Origin: an uncultured Bacteroidales bacterium
GTDB taxonomy: Bacteria; Bacteroidota; Bacteroidia; Bacteroidales; UBA932
Assembly: GCA_944323825.1 (NCBI GenBank)
Contig: CALUTY010000004.1
Coordinates: forward strand, 150,056-214,055
Direction: 5' to 3'
DNA length: 64,000 nt
This document shows positions 28,882-37,177 of this stretch, piece by piece (positions within the stretch are counted from its first letter, which is position 1; each line of letters opens with the position of its first letter). The position numbers and the translations under genes were made by a program. The notes beneath the pieces are model-generated. The model was not told where the DNA came from, ran no database searches, and saw only the letters and a program-made list of their open reading frames with translations.

Positions 28882-28916
28882 AAAAAGGTTTAGGGTCTGA
28901 AGTAGGCCCTAAACCT
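28882..28916 (-). terminator. Attenuator-like hairpin between rplL and rpoB
   Basis: AGGTTTAGGGTC (28886-28897) pairs with GGCCCTAAACCT (28905-28916) with one G-U pair; on the minus strand it is followed by TTTTTG. It lies 33 bases after the rplL stop and 39 before rpoB. A partial terminator in this place is known in E. coli; here it is inferred from structure. Confidence 0.8.
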
Positions 28917-28948
28917 GAATCTGTTTCCCTTCCTGGGGGAGGTTGAAG

Positions 28949-29329
28949 TTATTTAACCTCAACTTCAGCTCCAGCCTCTTCGAGGGTAGCTTTGATCTGC
29001 TCAGCCTCGGCTTTTGACACTTTCTCCTTGATGATTGCATCCGGAGCCTTGTCTACAAGGTCCTTAGCTTCCTTAAGTCCAAGTCCTGTAAGCTCTTTCA
29101 CAGCCTTTACGACTCCGAGCTTAGCCTGTCCTGCTGACTTGAGGATCACATTGAATTCAGTCTGCTCTGCGGCAGCTGCCTCGCCTGCTCCGGCTGCCGG
29201 GCCAGCTACTGCAACAGCTGCAGCTGCAGGTTCGATACCATACTCATCCTTGAGGATCTGAGCCAATTCCTGAACATCTTTTACAGACAAGTTAACCAAC
29301 TCTTCTGCAAGTGCTTTAATATCTGCCAT
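28949..29329 (-). CDS. rplL: 50S ribosomal protein L7/L12
   Basis: 126 residues. The N-terminal dimerisation part ([20 protein letters not shown]) is followed by an Ala/Gly-rich hinge (about residues 36-55) and the C-terminal factor-binding domain ending [10 protein letters not shown]. It forms the ribosomal stalk with L10. It lies 32 bases after rplJ in the conserved order. Confidence 0.98.
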   Translation of the reverse strand: MADIKALAEELVNLSVKDVQELAQILKDEYGIEPAAAAVAVAGPAAGAGEAAAAEQTEFNVILKSAGQAKLGVVKAVKELTGLGLKEAKDLVDKAPDAIIKEKVSKAEAEQIKATLEEAGAEVEVK

Positions 29330-29361
29330 AATTGTACTTATTTAGTTTGTTATTATTGATC

Positions 29362-29889
29362 TTACTGTTCTCTTTCCGAAAGAGTCTTGACGATGCCTGC
29401 GAGTTTGCCGCCTGCAGACTGGAGTGCAGAAATGACATTGCGTGCAGGTGACTGGAGCAGTCCGACGATATCTCCGATGAGTTCCTCGCGGGACTTGATG
29501 TTGCAGAGTTCACCGAGCTTGTCAGCTCCTACGAACGCACATTCCTGTACATAAGCGCCCTTGAGGGCAGGCTTCTCAGCTCCTTCATCCGCATACTTCT
29601 TGATGAGTTTTGCAGGTGAGTTCGGAGTTGCTGTGTACATGATTGCCGTAGGTCCTTCGAGGATAGGGAAGAGGAGCTTCACCTCTTCGTTCTCCATGTT
29701 TTCGAAGGCTTTGTGCAGGAGAGTGTTCTTTACGACCACCAGCTTGATGCCTTTCTCAAAGCATTCGCGGCGCAGTTTCGTTGTCTGTTCAGCATTCAGT
29801 CCGGATATGTCCGTGATGTAGAAGTTCGGAGTCTCCTGGATTTGTGCTGCAATCGATTCAATTATCTGGGCTTTTTCTTCTCTTCTCAT
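29362..29889 (-). CDS. rplJ: 50S ribosomal protein L10
   Basis: 175 residues; N-terminal RNA-binding domain (MRREEKAQIIESIAAQIQETPNFYITDI start, RECFEKGIKLVVVKNTLLHKA) and a C-terminal helix that carries L7/L12. Only 12 bases separate it from rplA, so there is no room for the long L10 leader found in E. coli. Confidence 0.97.
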   Translation of the reverse strand: MRREEKAQIIESIAAQIQETPNFYITDISGLNAEQTTKLRRECFEKGIKLVVVKNTLLHKAFENMENEEVKLLFPILEGPTAIMYTATPNSPAKLIKKYADEGAEKPALKGAYVQECAFVGADKLGELCNIKSREELIGDIVGLLQSPARNVISALQSAGGKLAGIVKTLSEREQ

Positions 29890-29901
29890 AACATTGAATT
29901 T

Positions 29902-30603
29902 TTATTCAGCACTACCGAATGATTTGATGTCTACTCTTACTCCCGGGCTCATTGTGGTGCAGATGGAAACACCTTTCATGTATGTTCCCTTGAGAGTCTG
30001 CGGCTTGAGCTTCATGATGGCTGAAATCAGCTCCTGAGCGTTTTCGCAGATCTGCTGGGCAGTGAAGGATGCTTTTCCGATTGCAGCATGGACGATACCC
30101 GTCTTGTCAACCTTGAAGTCAATCTTACCAGCCTTCACCTCTTTGACAGCCTTCCCGATTTCCATCGTCACTGTGCCGGTCTTAGGGTTAGGCATGAGAC
30201 CCCTCGGTCCGAGGATGCGTCCTATGGCGCCTACCTTGGCCATTACTGAAGGTGTACAGATGATGACATCAACGTCAGTCCAACCGCCTTTGATCTTGTC
30301 AATGAATTCATCGAGTCCTACATAGTCTGCTCCGGCTTCCTTTGCTTCGGTCTCCTTGTCCGGAGTACAGAGCACAAGGACTCTTGTCTGCTTTCCTGTA
30401 CCATGAGGAAGTGTCACGACGCCGCGTACCATCTGGTTCGCCTTTCTCGGGTCCACTCCGAGGTTTACGGAAAGTTCGACTGATGCATCGAATTTGGTGA
30501 AGGTGATATCCTTGACAACCTCACATGCTTCAGCCAACCTATATTCTTTGGCCGCATCATATTTGGCCATCACCATTTTCTGGTTCTTTGTAAGTTTACT
30601 CAT
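29902..30603 (-). CDS. rplA: 50S ribosomal protein L1
   Basis: 233 residues, the usual length. Conserved blocks include [23 protein letters not shown]-like [16 protein letters not shown] and [14 protein letters not shown]. Binds 23S rRNA at the L1 stalk. Gap of 14 bases to rplK. Confidence 0.98.
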   Translation of the reverse strand: MSKLTKNQKMVMAKYDAAKEYRLAEACEVVKDITFTKFDASVELSVNLGVDPRKANQMVRGVVTLPHGTGKQTRVLVLCTPDKETEAKEAGADYVGLDEFIDKIKGGWTDVDVIICTPSVMAKVGAIGRILGPRGLMPNPKTGTVTMEIGKAVKEVKAGKIDFKVDKTGIVHAAIGKASFTAQQICENAQELISAIMKLKPQTLKGTYMKGVSICTTMSPGVRVDIKSFGSAE

Positions 30604-30617
30604 TTCGCGTGTGATTT

Positions 30618-31061
30618 TTAGATGTCAGCAGGAAATTCTCCCTCTACCTTTATACCCATGCTCCTGGCTGTACCTGCCACCATTGTCATTGCTGACTTGA
30701 GTGTGAAGGCGTTCATGTCAGGCATTTTGGTCTCGGCTATTGCTTTCACCTGATCCCAGGTGATTGTTGCCACTTTCTTCCTGTTTGGCTCGGCTGAACC
30801 GGCAGATATTTTGGCGGCTTCCTTGAGCTGAACTGCTACAGGCGGCTGCTTTACTTCAAAAGAGAATGACTTGTCGCTGTAGACCGTGATCACTACAGGC
30901 AAAACCTTTCCGGCGCTGTCCTGAGTGCGGGCATTGAACTGCTTGCAGAAATCCATTATGTTCAGTCCCTTCGAACCGAGTGCCGGTCCTACTGGAGGTG
31001 ATGGATTGGCTGCGCCACCTTTGATCTGGAGTTTGATAAACCCGGTAACTTCTTTTGCCAT
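30618..31061 (-). CDS. rplK: 50S ribosomal protein L11
   Basis: 147 residues. Has the proline-rich [24 protein letters not shown] near the N-terminus, target region of thiopeptides together with 23S rRNA, and the C-terminal rRNA-binding part ending [15 protein letters not shown]. Nine bases after nusG. Confidence 0.98.
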   Translation of the reverse strand: MAKEVTGFIKLQIKGGAANPSPPVGPALGSKGLNIMDFCKQFNARTQDSAGKVLPVVITVYSDKSFSFEVKQPPVAVQLKEAAKISAGSAEPNRKKVATITWDQVKAIAETKMPDMNAFTLKSAMTMVAGTARSMGIKVEGEFPADI

Positions 31062-31070
31062 AATTCTTGA

Positions 31071-31655
31071 TTATTCTTTAGTTACTTGCGTAAAGTTGAG
31101 CTCAAGCAGGGTCTTCCTGCCGAATATCACAACCATCACTTTGAGTTTGCTTCTGTCTTCGACTATCTCTTCCACAGTACCGTCGAAACCGCTGAACGGA
31201 CCGTCAGTGATCTTCACTGCCTCACCTGGTGCATAGTCCACGATTGTCTCTCCCTCGCTGTCGGCCACTTCGTCCTGTTCTCCGAGTATCCTCTTCACCT
31301 CAGAATCCCTGAGCGGAATCGGAATCCTCTCTTCCTGGGACTTTCCGTTGCCCCTGCTTACATCGCGTTTTTCTGTGAGGAAGCCTGACATGTGCGGAAC
31401 TTCGTTCCTGATGATATACTGAAGCTCGCCCGTAAGCTCCGCTTCAATGAGCACATAGCCAGGATAGAACAATCTTTCTGAACTGATCCTTTTCCCGTCG
31501 CGGATCTTGTAGACCTTCTCCGACGGAACCAGCACCTGCGAAACCAGATCCTGAAGACCGTATCTTTCGATTTCTTTTTCGAGGTACTCTTTGGCTTTCT
31601 TTTCCTTTCCGCCTGCCGCCCTCAGTACATACCATTTCTTGTTGCTCTCGCTCAT
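31071..31655 (-). CDS. nusG: Transcription elongation/antitermination factor NusG
   Basis: 194 residues. NGN domain at the N-terminus (WYVLRAAGGKEKKAKEYLE, and FYPGYVLIEAEL) followed by the KOW domain with PGEAVKITDGPFSGFDGTVEEI (about 145-166). There is an acidic insertion (EEDEVADSEGE-like, about 130-140) between the domains. It couples RNA polymerase to the ribosome or Rho. Confidence 0.97.
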   Translation of the reverse strand: MSESNKKWYVLRAAGGKEKKAKEYLEKEIERYGLQDLVSQVLVPSEKVYKIRDGKRISSERLFYPGYVLIEAELTGELQYIIRNEVPHMSGFLTEKRDVSRGNGKSQEERIPIPLRDSEVKRILGEQDEVADSEGETIVDYAPGEAVKITDGPFSGFDGTVEEIVEDRSKLKVMVVIFGRKTLLELNFTQVTKE

Positions 31656-31668
31656 AGCTGTACCGGGA

Positions 31669-31857
31669 TTACAATGTGTAGATGGCTGACATCAGATTCT
31701 GGAAAGCATAGTCCATGACAAAGATGACGACAGCAAAAATCACAGAAGCCACCATCACAAGAATGGCAGAACTCTGCAACTTGTCCCAAGACGGCCATGA
31801 CACCTTCTTGGTCATCTCGAAGTAGGACTCTTTCAGATAGTTTATGAATCTTCTCAT
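31669..31857 (-). CDS. secE: Preprotein translocase subunit SecE
   Basis: 62 residues, the short single-helix type. The amphipathic segment FINYLKESYFEMTKKVSWPSWDKL ends in the diagnostic VSWP, then one membrane helix (AILVMVASVIFAVVIFVMDYAF). Part of SecYEG in the inner membrane. It lies 13 bases before nusG. Confidence 0.96.
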   Translation of the reverse strand: MRRFINYLKESYFEMTKKVSWPSWDKLQSSAILVMVASVIFAVVIFVMDYAFQNLMSAIYTL

Positions 31858-31942
31858 CTTTACCTAAAATGGACACCCGTCAGTTGGAAGCTTGCTGTGG
31901 TGTCTGTTTGACAATTACCAAATCGTAACCTTTGATATTTTG

Positions 31943-32013
31943 CAGGGGAACCAGGATTCGAACCCAGACTAAAGGTTTTGGAGACCTCTGTACTACCCTT
32001 ATACTATTCCCCT
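31943..32013 (-). tRNA. tRNA-Trp (anticodon CCA)
   Basis: Acceptor arms AGGGGAA and TTCCCCT pair fully. The anticodon loop reads CTCCAAA, the T arm GGTTCGAATCC. Discriminator G, no encoded CCA. It sits between tuf and secE, as in many Bacteroidetes. Confidence 0.96.
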
Positions 32014-32020
32014 TTTTAAA

Positions 32021-32047
32021 AGAGGGATGTCAGGAGGACATCCCTCT
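32021..32047 (-). terminator. Hairpin terminator after tuf
   Basis: Perfect 11-base arms AGAGGGATGTC and GACATCCCTCT with a five-base loop; the minus strand continues TTTTAAAAA. It stands between tuf and tRNA-Trp, 21 bases after the tuf stop, so read-through would be needed for a single tuf-secE transcript. Confidence 0.8.
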
Positions 32048-32068
32048 TCGGTATATCTTGAAAATTGA

Positions 32069-33256
32069 TTATTCAAGAATCTTGGTTACCTGACCGGCAC
32101 CTACCGTACGTCCACCTTCGCGGATAGCGAAACGGAGACCTTCGTTGAGGGCTACCGGATAGATGAGCTCAACAGTGATAGTCACATTGTCGCCCGGCAT
32201 TACCATCTCTACTCCCTCCGGAAGAGCAATCTCTCCGGTGATGTCAAGAGTACGGATGAAGAACTGAGGACGGTAGTGGTTGTGGAATGGAGTATGACGG
32301 CCACCTTCGTCTTTCTTCAGTACATAAATCTCAGCCTGGAACTTCTGGTGAGGGTGGATAGTGCCCGGCTTTGCAAGCACCTGACCTCTCTTGATTTCCT
32401 TCTTGTCGATACCGCGGAGAAGAAGTCCCACGTTGTCACCGGCCTCTCCTTCGTCAAGGATCTTGCGGAACATCTCGACACCTGTAACGGTAGTCTTCTT
32501 AGGCTCCTCGCCAAGACCTACGATCTCAACTTCGTCGCCAGTGTGGATGACACCTGTCTCGATACGACCTGTGGCAACTGTACCACGTCCTGTGATTGAG
32601 AAGATGTCCTCGATAGGCATAAGGAACGGTTTCTCGTTGTCCCTTGGAGGTATAGGAATATATTCGTCAACTGCATCCATCAGTTCCATAACCTTTGCCT
32701 CGTACTGAGGATCCCCGTTGAGGGCACCGAGGGCAGAGCCACGGATGATAGGAGCGTTGTCACCGTCGAAGTTGTAGAATGAAAGAAGGTCACGAACCTC
32801 CATTTCAACGAGGTCAAGCATCTCAGGGTCATCTACAAGGTCAACCTTGTTGAGGAACACAACGATTCTCGGAACGTTCACCTGACGGGCGAGAAGGATG
32901 TGCTCACGGGTCTGAGGCATAGGACCGTCAGTTGCAGCAACTACGAGGATTGCACCGTCCATCTGGGCAGCACCTGTTACCATGTTCTTCACATAGTCAG
33001 CGTGACCCGGGCAGTCAACGTGTGCGTAGTGACGCTTTGCAGTCTGATACTCCACATGTGCAGTATTGATAGTGATACCACGCTCTTTCTCTTCCGGTGC
33101 GTTGTCGATGGAGTCGAATGAACGCAACTCAGACAGACCCTGCTTTGCAAGCACTGTAGTGATAGCTGCAGTCAGAGTGGTCTTACCGTGGTCAACATGG
33201 CCGATAGTACCGATGTTAACATGCGGTTTGTCTCTTTTAAAGGTTTCTTTAGCCAT
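32069..33256 (-). CDS. tuf: Elongation factor Tu
   Basis: 395 residues. G1 [10 protein letters not shown]3 [13 protein letters not shown]4 NKVD and domain 2/3 motifs ([23 protein letters not shown]) are all present. Delivers aminoacyl-tRNA to the ribosome. Downstream of the four-tRNA cluster, with 43 bases from tRNA-Thr(GGU); no separate TAnnTTTG promoter is seen there, so it is probably co-transcribed with the tRNAs. Confidence 0.99.
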   Translation of the reverse strand: MAKETFKRDKPHVNIGTIGHVDHGKTTLTAAITTVLAKQGLSELRSFDSIDNAPEEKERGITINTAHVEYQTAKRHYAHVDCPGHADYVKNMVTGAAQMDGAILVVAATDGPMPQTREHILLARQVNVPRIVVFLNKVDLVDDPEMLDLVEMEVRDLLSFYNFDGDNAPIIRGSALGALNGDPQYEAKVMELMDAVDEYIPIPPRDNEKPFLMPIEDIFSITGRGTVATGRIETGVIHTGDEVEIVGLGEEPKKTTVTGVEMFRKILDEGEAGDNVGLLLRGIDKKEIKRGQVLAKPGTIHPHQKFQAEIYVLKKDEGGRHTPFHNHYRPQFFIRTLDITGEIALPEGVEMVMPGDNVTITVELIYPVALNEGLRFAIREGGRTVGAGQVTKILE

Positions 33257-33299
33257 AATCTAGTATTTTAATTGAGTATTATATACACAAAAAAAGCAG

Positions 33300-33371
33300 A
33301 GCCGGTGATGAGATTTGAACTCATGACCTCTTCCTTACCAAGGAAGCGCTCTACCCCTGAGCTACACTGGC
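33300..33371 (-). tRNA. tRNA-Thr (anticodon GGU) with an A-C mismatch in the acceptor stem
   Basis: The anticodon loop reads TTGGTAA; D arm, T arm (GTTCAAATC) and anticodon stem (TTCC-GGAA) are normal. The 5' arm is GCCAGTG and the 3' arm CACCGGC, leaving A4 opposite C69 while the other six pairs form. Discriminator U, no encoded CCA. Confidence 0.93.
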
Positions 33372-33379
33372 GTAGTTTG

Positions 33380-33452
33380 AGCGGAAGACGAGGTTCGAAC
33401 CCGCGACCCTTAGCTTGGAAGGCTAATGCTCTACCAACTGAGCTACTTCCGC
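33380..33452 (-). tRNA. tRNA-Gly (anticodon UCC)
   Basis: Acceptor GCGGAAG pairs with CTTCCGC. Anticodon loop CTTCCAA gives UCC. T arm GGTTCGAACC. It is 8 bases upstream of tRNA-Thr(GGU) on the transcript. Confidence 0.96.
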
Positions 33453-33577
33453 TTTTTTCGTTTCTTTTGGGCATCTTCTTCGTTGGACTTCGCGCCGTCG
33501 TTCGGTTATTTACCCAAGTAAACTCCCTCACTCCTCTCTCGTCCGCCTCGAACCTGCACCAAAATTAACTTCAAAAA

Positions 33578-33663
33578 TGGTGGGAGAAGATGGATTCGAA
33601 CCACCGAAGGTATAAACCAGCAGATTTACAGTCTGCCCCATTTGGCCACTCTGGTATTCTCCC
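33578..33663 (-). tRNA. tRNA-Tyr (anticodon GUA), CCA encoded
   Basis: Acceptor GGGAGAA pairs with TTCTCCC; anticodon loop CTGTAAA gives GUA; a long class II variable arm is present. The 3' end continues ACCA, so CCA is encoded (33578-33580). The 125 bases between this gene and tRNA-Gly hold no gene I can support. Confidence 0.95.
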
Positions 33664-33682
33664 GTGTTCTAAAGAACTTTTG

Positions 33683-33756
33683 AGCCGATGGAGGGAGTCG
33701 AACCCACGACCCCGAGATTACAAATCACGTGCTCTAGCCAACTGAGCTACATCGGC
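33683..33756 (-). tRNA. tRNA-Thr (anticodon UGU)
   Basis: Acceptor GCCGATG pairs with CATCGGC. Anticodon loop TTTGTAA gives UGU. T arm GGTTCGACTCC. First gene of the tRNA-tuf transcript, about 40 bases after its promoter. Confidence 0.96.
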
Positions 33757-33795
33757 ATTTCCTTTCAGTGACTGGTTGTTTTCCGAAAGGGATTG

Positions 33796-33826
33796 CAAAG
33801 ATAGATATTAATTCTGATTTTCCAAA
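33796..33826 (-). promoter_or_regulatory. Promoter of the tRNA-tuf transcript, overlapping the dxs 3' end
   Basis: On the minus strand TTTG (33826-33823), 19 bases, then TATCTTTG (33803-33796): an exact match to the Bacteroides consensus. The -33 element lies within the last codons of dxs. Confidence 0.85.
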
Positions 33827-35736
33827 ACTTTTTGGTCTTTTTTCAAAATTTTCCGGATTTCTTGCATTTCGGCGACCATAACGTCGAAGATATGTGCCCT
33901 GTCCAGACCGCATTCTTCTCTCAGTTCTCCCTGTGTGCCCTGGCTGATGAACCTGTCGGGAATGCCTATGCCGCTTATCCGGATGCTCTTTTTCCTTGCG
34001 GCGGCGTATTCTGCCACTGCCCCATACAGACCACCTGTGAGGCAGCCGTCCTCGACGGTTATTATGCTGCTGCATTTTTCGAGGACACTGTCCAGCATGT
34101 CGGTGTCGAGGGGCTTTATATACCTTATATTATATATATAGGGATTCCATGAATATTCGCCTCTGCATTTCTGGGCGGCTTCAAGTGCCCTGTTGGCGAT
34201 CGGACCGGCGCACAGGACGGCCACGTCGCTTCCGTTCATGAGCAGTTCGCTGCTTCCGATCCGGATGACCTTGAACTCCTCGTCGCGCCACGCCCTGCCT
34301 TCTCCGTAGCCTCTCGGGTATCTTATTATGAACGGGCCGGTTTCAGTGACGGATGCAGTGTACATCATCTCCTTGAGCTCTGTTTCATCTTTCGGGACGG
34401 CGATGATCGTGTCGGGGATGCTTCTGTATGCGGCTATGTCGAAGTTGCCGTGATGGGTCGCCCCGTCTTCTCCCACGAGTCCGCTCCTGTCGAAGCACAG
34501 CACGACACCGAGCTTCTGCAGGGCCACATCATGTATTATCTGGTCGTATGCCCTTTGGGAAAATGAGGAGTATATGTTGCAGAACGGCTTCATGCCTCCT
34601 GCCGCCAGACCGGCTGAGAAGGTGACTGCGTGTTCCTCGGCGATGCCCACATCGAAAAACCTTTCCGGTATCTCCTTGGCAAGTATATTCATTCCGCAGC
34701 CGGATGCCATTGCCGGGGTCACTCCGACTATGCGGCTGTCTTTCCTTGCGAGCTCCAGCAGCACTTCTCCGAACACGTCCTGATACCGGCTTGCGCCGTG
34801 GTGCGTGGGGGCGATTCTCTTGCCTGTGACAGGATCGAACATTCCCGGAGCATGCCAGATGGTCTGGTCCTCCTCGGCAGGGGGATAGCCTTTCCCCTTT
34901 GTGGTGATGGTGTGCAGAATACGCGGACCCTTTATGTCCTTGAGCCTCTGCAGGGTCTCGGTCACCTGTCCTATGTCATTGCCGTCAATCGGGCCGAAAT
35001 ATCTGAAGCCCATGGCTTCAAAGAGGTCGCCGCCGGAAGCGCTGACAATATTGGACTTGGCGTTCACGACGAATTTCTGCATCATTTTCCTGAAGGTCCC
35101 GTCACCTATCTTGTCCCAGACATGCTTCTTGATCCTGTTGTATGTCGGGTCTGTGGTAAGGCGCAGGAGATGCTCGTGTATGGCTCCTATATTCTTGTCT
35201 ATGGAAATGTTGTTGTCATTTATTATGACAAGGATGTCCGTCTTGCTGCTGCCGGCATTGTTCAGACCTTCAAAGGCCAGTCCCCCGGAGAGGGCTCCGT
35301 CGCCTATCAGGGCCACGGTCTTCCTGCCGTCACGCCTGAATTCTGACGCCTTGGCAAGGCCGAGGGCGGCAGAAATGGATGTGGAGGAATGCCCTGCACC
35401 GAACACGTCGTATTCGCTTTCGCTTCTTTTGGTGAAGCCGCTTATGCCGTCCTTTTTCCTGTTTTTCCGGAACAGTTCCTTCCTGCCGGTCAGTATCTTG
35501 TGGGCGTAAGCCTGATGTCCGACATCGAACACTATGTTGTCTTTCGGAGTGTCGTAGACATAATGAAGCCCGACTATAAGTTCCACCGCGCCGAGGCTTG
35601 ACCCAAGATGTCCCGGATTGGTGGCGCAGCATCCGATCATATAGTCCCTGATTTCAGCGCAGAGTTCCTTCAGTTCCTCCGTGCTGAAACCTTTGATGTC
35701 GGCGGGTGTGTTGACTTTATCGAGCAATCTGTACAT
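33808..35736 (-). CDS. dxs: 1-deoxy-D-xylulose-5-phosphate synthase
   Basis: About 642 residues. Thiamine diphosphate enzyme that joins pyruvate and glyceraldehyde 3-phosphate, first step of the MEP isoprenoid route. Marks: GHLGSSLGAVELIVGLHYVYD, the ThDP site GDGALSGGLAFEGLNNAG, and the transketolase pyrimidine domain (FFDVGIAEEHAVTFSAGLA). The ATG at 35736 follows the MFS stop as TGAAATG and matches the family N-terminus; an ATG at 35760 in the same frame overlaps that gene. Confidence 0.97.
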   Translation of the reverse strand: MYRLLDKVNTPADIKGFSTEELKELCAEIRDYMIGCCATNPGHLGSSLGAVELIVGLHYVYDTPKDNIVFDVGHQAYAHKILTGRKELFRKNRKKDGISGFTKRSESEYDVFGAGHSSTSISAALGLAKASEFRRDGRKTVALIGDGALSGGLAFEGLNNAGSSKTDILVIINDNNISIDKNIGAIHEHLLRLTTDPTYNRIKKHVWDKIGDGTFRKMMQKFVVNAKSNIVSASGGDLFEAMGFRYFGPIDGNDIGQVTETLQRLKDIKGPRILHTITTKGKGYPPAEEDQTIWHAPGMFDPVTGKRIAPTHHGASRYQDVFGEVLLELARKDSRIVGVTPAMASGCGMNILAKEIPERFFDVGIAEEHAVTFSAGLAAGGMKPFCNIYSSFSQRAYDQIIHDVALQKLGVVLCFDRSGLVGEDGATHHGNFDIAAYRSIPDTIIAVPKDETELKEMMYTASVTETGPFIIRYPRGYGEGRAWRDEEFKVIRIGSSELLMNGSDVAVLCAGPIANRALEAAQKCRGEYSWNPYIYNIRYIKPLDTDMLDSVLEKCSSIITVEDGCLTGGLYGAVAEYAAARKKSIRISGIGIPDRFISQGTQGELREECGLDRAHIFDVMVAEMQEIRKILKKDQKVLENQN

Positions 35737-35737
35737 T

Positions 35738-37123
35738 TCATTTTTTGTTTGGAAGGTCAATCTCCAGTTCCGGGTGTCTCCGGGAGGAAACGATCAGTGC
35801 CGAGGCCACTATGACGGCCACGATGCCCAGTCCGATGAATATGAGTTCCGCACTGAATGCGGCCTGCACTTCCTGGGCCGTATTCCCGGCTTCGGTGACG
35901 GTCGTCTTGAATATCCTGCCCACGAATATCGGGACGAGGAGCATGCCCATGTTCTGGATCCAGTATATTAGGGAATATGCTGTGCCGAGGTTCTTTTCAG
36001 GGATTATCTTCGGCACTGTAGGCCACATGGCCGACGGCACCAGGGAATAGCCGATGCCCAGCAGTGATATGGCGAGATATCCCCAGAATGCCGTTCCCTG
36101 CGGGGCGAATGCCATGATGAGATGGGATGCAAGCACGAGTATCGCACCGGTCATCATCCATTTAGTGGCTTTTCCCGTCTTGTCCACCAGGGCTCCGAAG
36201 AGAGGGGTGAAGACTACAGTGAAGAACGGTATCATGGATATCATCCATTTGGCCGAATCCACCTCCATTCCGAACCTCGGGATGACTATGGCCGTCCCGA
36301 ATTTCTTGAATGATATTATGCAGCAATAGAAGAATACGCAGAGGAGGGCAATCATCAGAAAGCGTGGATTGGTGAGGACCTTCAGGATGTCAGAGAATCT
36401 GAACTTGTCCTCATCCTTCACTTTTCCCCTTGCCATGGTGATGCCGGCATCCCTGTCGAACCTTGCATCCATTGCCACGAACACAGCCCAGAGAATGCCT
36501 CCGGCAAGGAGCATGCAGAGTCCCACAAGGGCTGGACGGGCTGTTTCCATGAGCGTATATATTTCACCGTAAGGCTTTTCTGCGACGAGGATGGGGGAAA
36601 GGATGAATGCAGTTGCCGTCCCCAGGCGGGCTATTGCCAATTGAAGCCCCATTGCCAGGGCAACATTCCTTCCCTTGAACCATTTTGCTATGGACCTTGT
36701 CACTGCTACTCCGGCGATCTCGCTTCCGAGTCCGAACAGCATGCAGCCGATGTAGGCTATGGTCAGCGATGTCCCCGGATCAATCCCGGACAGCAGGGCG
36801 GCAAATACCATGGACGCCCCGAGGATCATCAGGCCGACGAATACGGAGCCTATAATCCTGACTCCGAACATGTCCAGGAGTACTCCGCAGATGACAAGCC
36901 CCCCGCAGACACAGAGGAATGAATAGCCTCCGGCATAAAAGCCATAGTCCGCACTGTCCCAGCCGAGGGCGAGCATTTCCGGATGCTGGAATATGTGTGA
37001 CAGGGTGGAGAACATGTCGTCAAAGAAATATGACGCGAACATTGGCACCACGAGGCATGCCAATGCAATCCAGCATGCGGCGGAACTTGTGTTGATATGT
37101 CCCAGATTCCTGTCTTTCAGCAT
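35738..37123 (-). CDS. MFS transporter (first of two paralogues)
   Basis: 461 residues, twelve predicted membrane helices, central loop around residues 215-240. The GSEIAGVAVTRSIAKWFKGRNVALAMGLQLAIARLG segment (about 130-168) is the conserved loop between helices 4 and 5 and is nearly shared with the gene upstream. Related to the NarK/OxlT side of the superfamily. It ends one base before dxs and starts 54 bases after the paralogue. Substrate unknown; no pathway genes beside it identify one. Confidence 0.9.
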   Translation of the reverse strand: MLKDRNLGHINTSSAACWIALACLVVPMFASYFFDDMFSTLSHIFQHPEMLALGWDSADYGFYAGGYSFLCVCGGLVICGVLLDMFGVRIIGSVFVGLMILGASMVFAALLSGIDPGTSLTIAYIGCMLFGLGSEIAGVAVTRSIAKWFKGRNVALAMGLQLAIARLGTATAFILSPILVAEKPYGEIYTLMETARPALVGLCMLLAGGILWAVFVAMDARFDRDAGITMARGKVKDEDKFRFSDILKVLTNPRFLMIALLCVFFYCCIISFKKFGTAIVIPRFGMEVDSAKWMISMIPFFTVVFTPLFGALVDKTGKATKWMMTGAILVLASHLIMAFAPQGTAFWGYLAISLLGIGYSLVPSAMWPTVPKIIPEKNLGTAYSLIYWIQNMGMLLVPIFVGRIFKTTVTEAGNTAQEVQAAFSAELIFIGLGIVAVIVASALIVSSRRHPELEIDLPNKK

Positions 37124-37177
37124 TTCAGATCAATTTTATGATTACCTCCGGCCATTGTCCCGGGAGCCGTTTCCCCT

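Noticed and set aside
33268..33568. Protein-coding frames across the tRNA-Thr/tRNA-Gly region on either strand
   Set aside because: They read through mature tRNA genes.
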